Source: Sialis fuliginosa (lineage: Eukaryota; Arthropoda; Insecta; Megaloptera; Sialidae). Taken from it: 64,000 bases of DNA. The stretch covers positions 28,966,267 to 29,030,266 of the forward strand of contig OY540809.1 of NCBI GenBank assembly GCA_961205875.1. The letters are read 5' to 3'. Shown here in pieces: positions 32,485-43,964 of the stretch. How positions within the stretch are numbered: position 1 is the first letter of the stretch; each line of letters starts with the position of its first letter. A program made the position numbers and the translations under genes. Under the pieces are notes generated by a model that made no database searches, was not told the DNA's origin, and worked only from the letters and a program-made list of their open reading frames with translations.

Positions 32485-32740
32485 TACAGTAAAGCTTCAT
32501 TATTGTCCGTATCGCTATTATCCAACACCTGGCAATATTATTGTCCGATTGCTTACCACCTTTACAAAATAAAAAAACTGCTGTCAAAGTACACGTGTCT
32601 CATACTTATATGTATTCTGCGCATATGCATTCTATGCGCGTCAGGGGAAAAACTCAGAGATAGTAATGACGTTCTACTGAATAATATTAAAACTACTTCC
32701 GTGGAGAGTTATAATTTTTTTGTTTTAAATTGTTAATTAA
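32485..32740 (+). mobile_element. pogo/Tigger-like MITE end
   Basis: TACAGTAAAGCTTCATTATTGTCC then TATCGCTATTATCCAACA and a second ATTATTGTCCGATTG are typical of pogo-type terminal sequence (TA plus CAGT-AA-CTTC-TTAT). The opposite end is not found. The overlapping 111-codon frame is not a recognised protein. Confidence 0.45.
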
Positions 32741-33179
32741 ATGTAAAAATGATTAATACAGTTGTAAAACTATACAAGGTATCCTATTATCAGAATTTTG
32801 TTAATAATTTGTAACAAATTTTGCTGTTTATGATAACTCAAGGAACAATAGTTTTGAATCACTTCCTTTACATTACCTACATTATGAGTTTGTCGTCGTT
32901 TACAGGAGAACCAATATAGTTCTCTATGTTCTGTAGTTCAATAATATAATGTTTTCACAGCTACAGTTTAGAAAAGAGGAAAGTTATAAAATATCTAATT
33001 TTATTTATTTTTTTCATTTATTTTACTTAAAAAAAACATAAACGTCAAATGAGGAACAAATTATAAACGATATTCAGCCGACGTTTCATAATACATTACA
33101 AATACATAAGTAAAAAAAAGTATATAGATAATTAATTATATTTCTTACCTACTAACAATACAACACGAATAATCGATTT
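32741..33179. other. AT-rich unannotated stretch
   Basis: Nothing is recognised. Confidence 0.45.
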
Positions 33180-33620
33180 TGCTACCCGTACGCGACAGTC
33201 CTCTTAACATAACCAAATAATATGACGCACTTTCGTGTATCGAAACATACATATTAATACATGCATACATACATAGTTAATACACACAACAGACACACAC
33301 ACACACAGAGACACATGCACGCACACGCGGCAGTTTGAGTCCGGGGCACCATGTGTGAGCGACCGAAGGTAATGGCCAGGGTTGCGACTCCGGGAAGCTA
33401 TGCCTCCAGGTCAAAGGTCTTACCCAACTTGAAACTATTCACCCGTACACGCAGCGCCACACCTGGAGGTCCTCCAGGATAACGCGTGTACGATAACTAA
33501 ACATACGTGATGTGTTTTACATTGCCCGTGTGTATGTACGTACGTACGTGGTTCTGTTATTGATGAGGCTTTCGTGGTGATTGGTCAGAAATTCAATTAT
33601 CACATAGTATAATTAGGTGT
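33180..33620. promoter_or_regulatory. CpG-rich island with DR1 nuclear-receptor site
   Basis: It contains AGGTCAAAGGTCT (33408-33420), an AGGTCA direct repeat with one-base spacer (DR1: HNF4, USP/RXR or Seven-up class). A 17-bp palindrome CCTGGAGGTCCTCCAGG lies at 33462-33478, a (GTAC)n run near 33535, and CCAAT on the minus strand (GTGATTGGTC). A CA tract (33281-33328) lies at its left. Single-copy, no coding support. A cis-regulatory module is the best guess. Confidence 0.4.
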
Positions 33621-34230
33621 TAGGGTCTTAGGCTTCCGAATACAGAAATCGGTTTTAGTGTGAAGTCGGAAAAATCAAAAACATATACAGATAATACATT
33701 TTGAATCTATCAAAAACAACGTATATATATGTAGATTAAAAAAAAGTTTAATTGTATGGACAAAGCATATAGATTTATGCTAAGTGGCCTTATTTTATTT
33801 TATTTGTGCTCAAACGTAAAAATTACTTTTAATTTAATTGATAACTTTTTTTTAAGATTTGGCGTCTTAATTTTTATTTATTTATTTTATATTTTTGTGA
33901 CAATTATTATAGAAAGAATTTCTTCCAAATTTTTTGTTTAGTTAATAATGGCTAAAACTGTTCTTCTGTTTTTAATTAATTGGTATAAATTGCTACTAAT
34001 TTGTATTCTTTAATTTCATAGATATCCAACCAAAAATAATTAGTGTTTTTAGTTTCTAAGTTATAGCTTTATTTCCAATAAAAATCAAATGATTTTGAAT
34101 TTGTTCATCATTTAAAAAAAACGTATAATAATTTTAACTGTAAATACCTATATGTGAATAGAATATAACTATTTCTTATTATTTGTAAAGTTAGATAAAT
34201 GCTGCATAAAGGAAAATTGAAAACAGTGAA
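33621..34230. other. AT-rich unannotated stretch
   Basis: A hydrophobic 61-codon frame (33756-33941) follows from T-rich composition. Nothing else is recognised. Confidence 0.45.
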
Positions 34231-34479
34231 GTGTGTCCATCACTGCGTGCTCATTACTAGTTTTACCTTTGCCATTACTGGAGAAAAAACACGAACAAAA
34301 TAAAAGGTTATAATTTAAAAAACAAACTATATTTGCGGGTTTTGGTAATTAAATTGATTAAATAGAGTTACTTGTTTTATTAGTAACATGAGTTCATGAG
34401 AATTACAAAAAACAAGCCCATTAATCCAAAAAAAATAAAACTTACTCTTATAGCGACCATAACTGGTGCCTTTACCTTA
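34231..34479 (-). mobile_element. Family E MITE, half copy
   Basis: It ends ATAACTGGTGCCTTTACCT|TA and matches the right half of 39928-40507 (CCATCACTGCGTGCTCATTA, AAACAAACTATATTTG). The other half and its terminus are missing. Confidence 0.8.
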
Positions 34480-36059
34480 CCTACTTACAAAATATATTTC
34501 ATACACATACTTACATACATGAATATAATGTAGTAAGTATGTACGTATATGCCCACGATAACATTTCTAGAATAATTAGAATACAATAACTTTATACATA
34601 CACACAACTATACAATATGCACATATAACTATGTGTATATGTATGCAAGTATTTATTAATGTATTTGTGCGTTTAAAAGAATCATTAAAAACAGCGTACA
34701 TACATTCCTAAAACGACGTCCGTAACATCGCGTGCTGTTAAATATTACCTATACACATACATATCCAAGCATGAGAATGTGTATATGTTTGTATGGTATT
34801 TCGAGAACGCATACCACCTGCTATATGTTGATTTTAACGTAAATGTTAATTCGCTATGTTGATTTTCACTATTGTTTTGGTACAATTACTAACGTATAAA
34901 CACTATTGTATCGATATTCTTCTCTACAGATTTATATGATATACATGTATAATATATCTATATATATATATTTCTTACTAAAAATTTCTTTTGGCTTCGC
35001 AATTCAATAATTTTTATTTTAATGCATTTTTATTAAGAAGTAGGTATCGATAATCAACTGTAAATTTTTGTTGCTTGATCTAATTTTTCAATATAAATTA
35101 ATAATTATTGATTATTCTTTTCTTTTTTTATATGCATATTTTTATTAGAAATATATTAATTAATTAATTATTATATATATGTATATAGCCTTAGAGTCTT
35201 CAGCTTTCGAACTATTAGTGAAAGTCCCTCCAATATCGGTTCAGTAATTTTCGTGTTGAGTTGGAAAACAAATAGAAATTATAAAAAATATATTTGATTC
35301 TATTATTGCTTATAAATTAATTTAGGTCTAAATATTTATATTTTATAGATCTATGTGTATTGTATTTAAAAATATATGTATAATAATTATTATGCAGCCT
35401 TTATTTATGAGAAATAATTTAGTTATTGATCTGATTGAAGTATATATTTGAGTGAACTGTCATAGCTTCGTAATTTTATTTATTTACTGGATTCCTGGAA
35501 TAAATTGTAGTTTTGATCGTGTACTTTTGTTTTCGTTTAGGTAGTAATAATAGTTATAGCACAATGAATAATATATAAAAAATAGATTATAGATCAATGC
35601 TGTGGCAACCTAAAACATAATTAAAAATATAAGGCATAGTAACCTACAAAATTGAAAATTCTTATATTTTTTTAAGATTTGTGTTCACAAACAAAAAACA
35701 AACTTTTCACATTTGTTATTTTAGATTTGTCATATTTAGTTGAACATCTTTAAAAAAATGAGTGAAAAAATGTCAATGCCAAACTTAATCGCTTTCAGCA
35801 TAATAATATGAATGTAATATGTAAATATGTGAAACAAAATATATTTAATATGGTTGACACTAAAATAATGCAAAATAATATAATGACTTAGTATGATAGA
35901 ACAGTATTGGAAAAACATTTTTTTTAAATAATTTACCTAGAATAAATACTGAATTATGGAGTTATGTATATCTAATATATTAATTAATTTTTAACGATTT
36001 TTTTATTGGCTTCAATGGTATATAAATGATATTCAAAAGGAATTATAAGCGAATTTTTT
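34480..36059. other. AT-rich unannotated stretch with TACATA-rich tracts
   Basis: Repeated ACATACATAC and TATATGTAT words (34500-34780) and TTAATTAATTAATTA (35158-35172). No gene, RNA or shared repeat. Confidence 0.5.
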
Positions 36060-36776
36060 TTTAATTTTTAGAGCTCATTTTTTAAAGTGTCTCTGAATGA
36101 ACGAAACAACCTAGATGGTGTAAGTGGTGAAAAATGAGTGATAATGAGTATGTGGAAATGTAAAGGGACAGCGTAATTCGGTCTTAAGCCGAAACAGAAG
36201 CAAAAAAAAGTTGAAACTAACGTCAACGTTTGCATGTAGTTATATAGTTTTCAAACTTTAAACTCATTTTTATCGAAACCACGTTTTTTTTATTTTGCGG
36301 AAAACGTGGCCATTTTCCATCCGTTCGACTTGAAATTTTAACTGTAACTTCTTAGTTAGATTATACATCGAAGTAGGTACACATGATTTTTACGATTGGT
36401 TAATTTTATAAATAATTTAAGGTCGTTTTTTTCGTCAAAAACGCAATATTTTCTTCAAAATGACACAAAATTTGCAAAAATCGATATTTTTTAATAATCG
36501 TGTGTACTTCGATGAGATAACGAGAAATATTTTTTTTGTTCTGGATGTTGATCCATGGAAGTTCAGTTTTCCGCAGTGAAGCACATAACAAAAAAGATGC
36601 ACTCAGTGTAGCAATGCTAAACTCACCATTTTGTTTTATATTTCAATAAAAATTTTTTTATGTTTTGAGACATGTACAATAAACCCTCCAAACATTTGAT
36701 TGCTTTTTTTATTATGCTAAAAAAATCCTAAAAAAGTATCATTTTCCGAAGTGACGATTAGATGTAACCCCTTAAG
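36060..36776 (-). mobile_element. Possible TTAA-type element ending ATGTAACCCCTTAA
   Basis: The right end ATGTAACCCCTTAA (36763-36776) mirrors the TTAAGGGGTTACAT terminus at 26593. The interior includes GTACTTCGATGAGATAACGA and AAACGTGGCCATTTTCCATC. No left terminus is clear, so the start is approximate. A 61-codon minus frame is not recognised. Confidence 0.3.
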
Positions 36777-36959
36777 ATTGTTTGCGATAGATAAACATTT
36801 AGAATTATTATGATCGATTTTCTTCAAATTTTCAATACATTTTGATACCAAATTGATATACTTATGACAGTTTATAAAATACCAGTAAAACTTAATTATA
36901 TAATTAAAAATAACTATAATAATGTATTAGTTACCATCGAAATCCCATTTCTCATAAAA
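36777..36959. other. AT-rich unannotated stretch
   Basis: Nothing is recognised. Confidence 0.4.
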
Positions 36960-37214
36960 CATCCTTGAAATTTACAAACCCACACCACGTAAGAACAGCT
37001 CTATCCAATTTCCATATTACTCCCTGATTCCATAGCAGGCCTGGTCACATCTTTGTTGTTTCTACATCACCAATGGCCGGTCGTCTTGAGTACTATGTAC
37101 TAGGTACTCCGATATAAGAGAAGGGTTGAACAACGCCAGCGTCGGTGGGAGGGGGTAACAGCCCATCTAACCCTTATCTTACGCAGAGGCGGGGGTGCTA
37201 AATCATGCCGACCA

Positions 37215-37245
<31 letters not shown>

Positions 37246-37250
37246 GTATA
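36960..37250. promoter_or_regulatory. GC-richer single-copy island plus CA microsatellite
   Basis: Contains ACATCTTTGTTGTTTC (Sox/TCF-like core CTTTGTT), CACCAATGGCC (CCAAT box), GATATAAGAG and CTTATCTTACG (GATA-like), and ends at a CA tract (37213-37245). No coding evidence. Confidence 0.3.
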
Positions 37251-37300
37251 TTCATTAGTTTATAGATATAACGCGGTGTTCTATTAAGTACACATGTAGG

Positions 37301-37779
37301 CAGTGGCGCCTGCTGGTAGTAAATATTGTTTGTTCTATACTTTATTTATTGGAGGTGGCGGGGAGGAGGGGAGGTCTAACATTACATACAATAATATATC
37401 ATCATTTTATAAGTATACGTCATTATAAACCTAATTGTAATGATTTTTTAGCGCATATTATTACTAACCCAAACTTTCCTTTGGGGGTGGGGGGGGGGGG
37501 GCAGGGGGTTCTAACATTACATACAAAAATAAATTATTATTTTATAAATTTATAAGCCATTATAGACCTAATTGTAATGATTTTTTAGCGCATATTATTA
37601 CTAACCCAAACTTTCCCTTGGGGGTTGGGGAAAGCAGGGGGGTTCTAACATTATATACAATAATATATTATCATTTTATAAGTTTATAAGCCTCTATAGG
37701 CCTATTTGTTATGATTTTTTAGTGCATTTTATTACTATCACAAACTTACCTTTTGAGGGAGTTGGGAGGGGAAACTGCA
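37301..37779. mobile_element. hAT-like MITE carrying a 3-unit 137-bp tandem repeat
   Basis: The left end is CAGTGGCGCCTGCTGG. The right end GGGAGGGGAAACTG reads CAGTTTCCCC inverted. The flanking 8-mers, catgtagg and catgaata, share CATG only, so target duplication is uncertain. The interior is a tandem array starting at G-rich boundaries: 37351-37482, 37483-37619, 37620-37755 and a partial fourth. Each unit holds TTCTAACATTA-ATACAA, ATTTTATAA, CTAATTGTAATGATTTTTTA and TTACTAACCCAAACTTTCC. Confidence 0.6.
37351..37778 (+). repeat. Tandem repeat, unit about 137 bp, 3.2 copies
   Basis: Adjacent units are highly similar. They differ mainly in the length of the G run at each junction (up to 14 G at 37488-37501) and a few substitutions in the third unit. 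Confidence 0.92.
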
Positions 37780-38352
37780 TGAATAAAAAAACTTCTACCA
37801 TGCATATATATCTATTTTATAGTCCATAACAAAGGTATACACCGCGCGGCAGAAATTTTCATTCGGTATTTTAGTTTTTACAGCATTTTCAAGATTTGGA
37901 CCCAATTCTGGTCATTTGTAGGCCTTAAAGCACCGAAGTCCCTACATAAAAAATTCTGCCATTATGTTTTTATGTAAGTGTACGTCCAAATAAACATTTT
38001 GCGCCAGGTCTGGTCCAGTTGCTCTCTGAAATTTTGGGGTCGAAATTTTGAGGGGCCTCTGTAATTAAACCCTAGGAAAAAATTTCTGCCGTATATCCAA
38101 AACATCTTTAATTGGGGTCTACTTTAAGTAACCGTCACATCCAAACGGTTGTTACGCGATTTTTTAGCGTATTTTTCGTGGGCCCTATCTATTAAACCCC
38201 TACAAGCTGGTTGACCGGACTCGTCCGAGCTTTGCCTGAGTGAGTACTTCAAAGTAACCACAACGGCAGATTGTTGTTAAACCTACACCGATTTTGCAGC
38301 TGGCTCCAATACTATAAGTATTAAATGAATTTTATATATTATCTTTACTATT
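37780..38352. other. Unannotated stretch
   Basis: GGCAGAAATTTT / AAAATTTCTGCC words recur in opposite orientation (37849 and 38082), suggesting a weak inverted structure around ACCCAATTCTGG...GCGCCAGGTCTGG. No gene. The last part (GGACTCGTCCGAGC) is a small GC hairpin. Confidence 0.35.
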
Positions 38353-38931
38353 GTTTCCTCGCCATATCGAAGATACGAGAAGCTTTGTGATCGTTTTAAA
38401 TTGAGAAAAAAGTTATTTCAAAATTTTAGCTTTCCGTTTCAAGTAGAGATAAACACTTTTCGTTCCGTGTCTGTCCCCTGAATCTTTATCACACGCATAA
38501 CTTATGAACCACCAAACCGATATTGATGAAACTTGGTTGGTTGGTTGGGTCTGGCTTAAGGACAGTTTAAAATTCATTAAAATCGTATTTAAAGAAAATC
38601 GGTGAAACCTCAAAATATTTATTTATTAAAGATATCTCAAGAAAGACACATGTTACGTGAAAATTTTATAGAATCTTTTTTGTAGAGCATTCAATTGTCT
38701 ATAATATAGGTCACGTTTGTTGTAAAATATTCCCTTACAAAGATTTTTCTCAATTTGCTTTAAAAAATCGTCATTTGTTTTTTTAATCGCTATTTACTTT
38801 GTCATTTGAATGTTTTAAATATCATTTTGGCGTTTATAATAAATAAAACTATTAAACTTATTTAAAATTAACTACCTTTGATGAATTTAGCACGAGGAAG
38901 CCCTGTGCATTTACTTGGTAGATGTTATTTT
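38353..38931 (+). mobile_element. Family C element, with short microsatellite
   Basis: Starts GTTTCCTCGCCATATCGAAG and ends GCACGAGGAAGCCCTGTGCA. The GTCC tract is shrunk to GTGTCTGTCCCC, and internal deletions relative to 43965 are visible. Confidence 0.82.
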
Positions 38932-39736
38932 ATGTTAGAGTCGAAATTGTGATGAACTAAAGTTTGATTATGTTTTATTGTTGAAATTGTAAACAAAAAG
39001 GTTCGTTAATCCATATTTTTTATTTAGAAAATAATGTGAAGATCCATTTTTGAACATTTCCGTGTGGAGATCTAACTATAAGTTTAAATTTTTTTTGTAA
39101 TTGCAGAGAAAATTGTTTTATATCCATAATAAATGATCAGTTGTTAAAATCTATATATGATTATTATATATTATATATCCATTTAATCAATTTATAATGC
39201 TCATATTTTGGAAAATTTTTCAATTTTTAAAATCATCTAAATAGGTATATGTTCATTATACCATACACTGATTCTAAAAAAACTCAATTAAAATTAAATA
39301 TAAAGGTTCGTTTAGGAGTAAATTTTCTTAGTACTGCGACTTGAAAATCCATGCATTTTTCTCTGTGATAGTTACAATTTCCTGAAAATATAAATATTAT
39401 TATTACGTAATAAATACATATATGTATTATACATCGATTCAAATGTATAATTATTATTTTCCGAAGCGCCACTGTACATATACATGTATCTATACCTACG
39501 CTTACATACCGACCACAACGTCTTTATCTGTGTATGTGTATATGTGTGTGTGTGTGTGTTGTGCGTGTGTTCACACATCTATGGACCGATCTATAGATTT
39601 ATCATATTGTACTGTGATATGAGTTTATAGGCGAAATAATACGTTAGGGAAAATAATAGCACTTGCATGCGAATATGTGGGAGATTAGCAACAGAATGGT
39701 ATTGTTGTAGTGGCTGTTACATGACGTTTGCTATAA
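38932..39736. other. AT-rich stretch with TG microsatellite
   Basis: TG-rich 39529-39570. A moderately mixed segment around 39640-39720 is not recognised. No gene. Confidence 0.5.
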
Positions 39737-39927
39737 TACAGTCGGATTTCGGTATTCGAATTATACTGAATTAATGGGATTTTGAAAAAAAAAAATTATT
39801 ATATAATTTTTTCGGATTAATTTGATTTAATAATTTTCTTGAGTTGTGAAAATATTTATGTTCAGTGAAACTTCACTTGTCAAAACTACCGCTTACGGAA
39901 ATGATATTTTTATTACTATTACTATTA
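39737..39927 (+). mobile_element. pogo-like terminal fragment
   Basis: TACAGTCGGATTTCGGTATTCG followed by TTATACTGAATTAATGGGAT resembles the 5' terminus of pogo/Tigger elements (CAGT-GGA-CTCGGTTATCCGA-TTAATTGGGA). A second CAGTGAAACTTCACTTGTC start occurs at 39873. Neither has a clear right end. Confidence 0.4.
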
Positions 39928-40507
39928 TAAGGTAGTGGCACCAGTCTTGGCAACGACCCCAGTAATGGCAAATTTTTAATTAAATGTGCTGAATTAGAAA
40001 TATGTGTTGATATTTGATGACTACCATTTCTGAATATTAATCTACATATATATGTACATTTAACTGTCTTACAGCGTGATTTGATGACAACCGGCCAATA
40101 GGTGTCAAAATGGTGGACATTTAAACTATAATTATTAGTATAATTTATGTATTAATTATTATATTATCATAGCAACTGCTTTACATTGTTTCAAATTTGA
40201 CTATTCTTTCTTTTATATCTTTTGTGTCGTATTATTAATCATTTTGTAATCATTAGCAAGTGCCCATCACTGCGTGCTCATTACTGGTTTTACCTTCGTC
40301 ATTACTGGAGAAAAAACATGAACAAAATAAAAAGCTATAATTTAAAAAACAAACTATATTTGTGGACCTTGGTAATTAGATTGATTAAATAAAGAGTTAC
40401 TTGTTTTATTAGTAACATGAGTTCATGAGAATTACAAAAAACAAGCCCATTAATAAAAAAACCGAAAACTAGCTCTTATAGCGGCCATAATTGGTGCCTT
40501 TAACTTA
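39928..40507 (-). mobile_element. Family E MITE, longest copy
   Basis: TA|AGGTAGTGGCACCAGTCT and TTGGTGCCTTTAACT|TA are the ends. It holds both halves of the family, inverse to 16091-16538, and is the best reference copy at 580 bp. No open frame. Confidence 0.87.
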
Positions 40508-41022
40508 TTAAAAAATAATCGGTTCGATATCGTTTGATGAAGGGGTCTTTACATGGTCACTATATTGTATATAAACACATTACAAATATGTGTTTTTAGT
40601 TGTCTTTTCTACTGTTTTTGTATGTATGTATCTTTTTACAAAAGTTTTATTTGCAATTTGCAATTATAATTTCTGTACCTACCTCAAAAACAGACGAACG
40701 TAAGTCACATCATGCCAATTTTTCAGGAGAGTATAAAAACTGTCTGGCTCAAACATAGGTCAGGAGTTAATATCTGAAAATTATAAAAGGAGTATTTTAA
40801 AGGACTTCCGTTATTATGGCTCGATGCAAAATCAAATTTTACATGCAAAATTTGTAATAACCTGAAATTCTTTATTTTTGGACTTCTAGTTCTGAGTACA
40901 GATTTAAGGTAACTATACAACATTTACAACATATTTTTTTTTAATAAAAATGCATATGACTCGTACATGCACATAAAAACTTGATTATTAGGTATAAAGT
41001 TTTTTCGAAAGACAGTTGGTAT
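40508..41022. other. AT-rich unannotated stretch
   Basis: Nothing is recognised. Confidence 0.45.
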
Positions 41023-41580
41023 AGTCCGAGAGGTGAGCGACAAAAAATGTAACTACTTTATAAAGGTTGATTTTTTTATATTACGTCACATTTGTGATGT
41101 AGAGATACAGCCTGCCATCAGTCAGCTAGTTTCGTTAGCGTTTGGCGCAGGGGCGGCTTTATTTTTGTAAAAATGTTGCAACTACTTCATAAAATCTGAA
41201 AATTTATTTGTAAACAGTATACTAATAGTAAGTAAGAACCTCTTTTATCATAATCAGCCTTCAAAATCTTGCAACCGGGCGCGTCAGCAGCACGTTTAAC
41301 TTAACGAGTTTAACGCGCTGCTGACGCGCCCGGTTGTTAGATTTTGAAGGCTGACTATGATAAAAGGGGTTCTTACTTAGTATACTGCTTACAAATAAAT
41401 TTTCAGATTTTATAAAGTATTTGCAACATTTTTACAAAAATAAAGCCGCCCCTGCGCTAAACGCAAACGAAACTAGCTGACTGACGGCAGGCTGTATCTC
41501 TACACCACAAATGGGACGTTATATAAAAAAATCAGCCTTTATAAAGTAGTTGCAATTTTTGTCGCTCACCTCCCCGACTA
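41023..41580. mobile_element. Long foldback MITE, about 265-bp arms
   Basis: The left arm (AGTCCGAGAGGTGAGCGACA onward) and the inverse of the right arm (AGTCGGGGAGGTGAGCGACA onward) match over almost the full length, including CAGGGGCGGCTTTATTTTTG and CAACCGGGCGCGTCAGCAG. The loop is only about 26 nt (41291-41316) and itself repeats GTTTAAC. There is no coding capacity. Transcription would give a very long double-stranded stem. Flanking GTAT occurs near both ends but out of register, so the target duplication is undecided. Confidence 0.92.
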
Positions 41581-41912
41581 GTATGTTTCCATACTAAATA
41601 AATCAATCATTTTCATACACACAATATTAACAAATCATTTTTTTTTTAAATTGTGACTACAATATATCATAATTATATTTTAGTGATTATTTACGTACCT
41701 ATCTCCAAAATCTTCCAGCATTGATAATAATTAATAAACAATTCTTAATTCCCTTAAATCATAAGAGATTTAATACATTGAGCAAAATCTGTCAAACCTA
41801 TAACTAATTTAATTCAGTTAAATAAGACATCTCACATTAATATTAATCATATATCTCTAGATATTAAGTTATTCGCACCCACACTGACCCACACGTCCAC
41901 GTCGCCTACACG

Positions 41913-41915
<3 letters not shown>
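41581..41915. other. AT-rich unannotated stretch
   Basis: Nothing is recognised. Confidence 0.45.

Positions 41916-41960
<45 letters not shown>
41916..41960. repeat. (CA)22 microsatellite
   Basis: Uninterrupted CA tract preceded by a small CpG-rich bit (CCACACGTCCACGTCGCC). Confidence 0.97.
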
Positions 41961-41965
<5 letters not shown>

Positions 41966-42414
41966 TACACACATACTAACGTACCCGAACTGGACATCGT
42001 CTTCTGCGTATATCTTCTAACAATCAATAACCCTTTGCGTCTATAATGTGTTATAGGTAAATTCTGCGTAAAGATACCCTCTCTAGAATATTGAAATACC
42101 AGTGGTATTTAATATGGGATACGTTAGATAATTGCAGATGGACAATTAAAGTTTACAAGAATATTTTGAATGTAGTTTCCGTATAGGGTTAAGTTCTTTG
42201 GGTACTTTTAACATTTATTAACGTTTTTTTGAAGAAGACAAATAACTACTAGAATGTATTTGAGATTGAATAATTTAACATAGGTAACTTATATACTCAG
42301 AATTAATTTGATAATTTTATTTATTTGTTTTTCAGAAACTGAAATGACTTATTATTCATCAACGAAGAACATTTTTACTTCGATATTTTTTTTCTTGGAG
42401 GGGGCTAACACTGA
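41961..42414. other. Unannotated stretch
   Basis: Nothing is recognised beyond AT-rich sequence. Confidence 0.4.
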
Positions 42415-42679
42415 CAGGGACGTAACTAGAGGCTCTGGGGCCCTGGGGCAGCATGTTATCGAGGGGCCCTCACTATATGCAAAAAAATTGAAGACTTTTA
42501 TTTTCGTTGCTATCACGGTCTACAATATTTGCTTGTTAGTAATTATAATGACCTTTCTTTTTGTTCCTCAATCTTGCCGATCCCAATTTTTACGCTGCTA
42601 CGGGCACCCCCCCCCCCCCCCCTAAGCTCGACAGGCCCGGGGCACTACCCCTGCTGCCAAGGTGGTAGTTACGGCTCTG
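42415..42679. mobile_element. hAT-type MITE (CAGGGACGTAACTA ends)
   Basis: Left CAGGGACGTAACTA and the inverse of the right CAGAGCCGTAACTA differ at two positions. GGGGCCC blocks sit inside both ends, with a poly-C run at 42609-42622. CAGGG-CGTAACTA with GGGGCCC is a broad hAT-MITE design. The flanking 8-mers do not match. A 105-codon frame running through it is accidental. Confidence 0.7.
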
Positions 42680-42767
42680 GGTAACAGGATTATTTAAATA
42701 CAAATTGTTACCTTATTTTACATAATGTTAAATACACATTTTTCTATTTAACGGTCTTCGTGAGAAT

Positions 42768-43304
42768 AGGCATGATGCATAATTTTTAAAAACTATTTTA
42801 TGATGATCTTACGTATCTCTTATTTCCAAAAAAATGATAATTTCTGCAGGAAATAATAGTTTAATCACAAAAATTGACCCTTTTAAAACTAATTTCGAAT
42901 TTGACGGCAAAACGCTCGCAGGTGTCATGGCGCATTTTTGACGTCACGCCTATGTAAACACTCCTTGTCAACTATAATAAATCCTTGTTCCATTGCTAAT
43001 GTTTCTCGGTTTTACTTTTGGTAACACAGAACTGAGCAAATTGATAATTTAAAACCTCAAAATAATTTATAAACAGTGCAGATATTAATGAAACAAAAAT
43101 GACATTTACGTAGCCGTGATGTCATCCACTCTGACTGATGTTTTATCAAATATGGCGGATTGCTGTATTTTGCGCTTTTATTTTAACAAAAATCATATTA
43201 ATCTCGCTTTCAATATAAAAATAAATACATTTTTTAGAATCTTTTTAACTTATTTCATTATTTAAAATCATAATTTCAGTGATACTTAGTTACTGGCATC
43301 AGGT
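42768..43304 (+). mobile_element. Family B MITE
   Basis: TA|GGCATGATGCATAATTTTTA at the left. The right end is degenerate (GGCATCAGGT). The interior matches 48190-48727 in the same orientation. One of the two CRE palindromes is mutated (TGATGTCA). Confidence 0.87.
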
Positions 43305-43964
43305 TTATTGGAAGGAAGGATGGGGAAGGGGGAAGGGGGGATACTATACGGAATACAGTTAGGAATTATTTTTTTAAATTTATTTACAGTAATAGTACTC
43401 TATTTTTCAAGAGTTGAACGTCTTTTATTTTTATTTTATATATTTGTAATGATGTCCTAAGTCTTAACCAAGGTTTATGTCGCCATAAAATGCTAAATAT
43501 CCAAGTTGACATTTGAAAATCAAAATATTGCGGAAGCTTCAATAACATATTTAATTAATAGTTACTTCGTAACTACCAATCACGATTTACTTACCTATTG
43601 TACTGCACAAATAGGATGAATTGCATTTTCTACTTCTCCCTTCTGAGTTTCTTTAGAAACATTTATTCATATTACATTTCATGCTTTGTTTTTACTATCC
43701 ACCTTACAACACTATTACAATAAACATTATAAGCATGATAAATTAAAATCTATTATTCTGTCAATTATAAAGTAGTTATATTTTAACACTACATAATTAT
43801 CTTTCTTAATATAAATTAACTCTCTATGAATATATATATTTTGAATTAACGATAATTTCGATATTAATTGTATAACGTTCTTATGATTAGTGATGTAAAG
43901 GTGAAAAGTTTACATTTGCCTGTGAAAATTTTCAAATTTTTGAAAAGATTTGCTTATGCATTTT
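43305..43964. other. AT-rich unannotated stretch
   Basis: A G-rich tract (GGGGAAGGGGGAAGGGGGGA) lies at 43321-43340. Nothing else is recognised. Confidence 0.45.

Noticed and set aside
32401-32736. 111-codon open frame
   Set aside because: It covers a pogo-like terminus and AT-rich flanks, with no transposase motif.
41023-41580. Assembly artefact (inverted duplication)
   Set aside because: The arms differ at scattered positions and by small indels, and the ends look like element termini, so a biological foldback is more likely. Long reads would settle it.
42308-42625. 105-codon open frame ending in poly-proline
   Set aside because: It runs through a hAT-type MITE and ends in a poly-C run. 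The repeat structure explains it.
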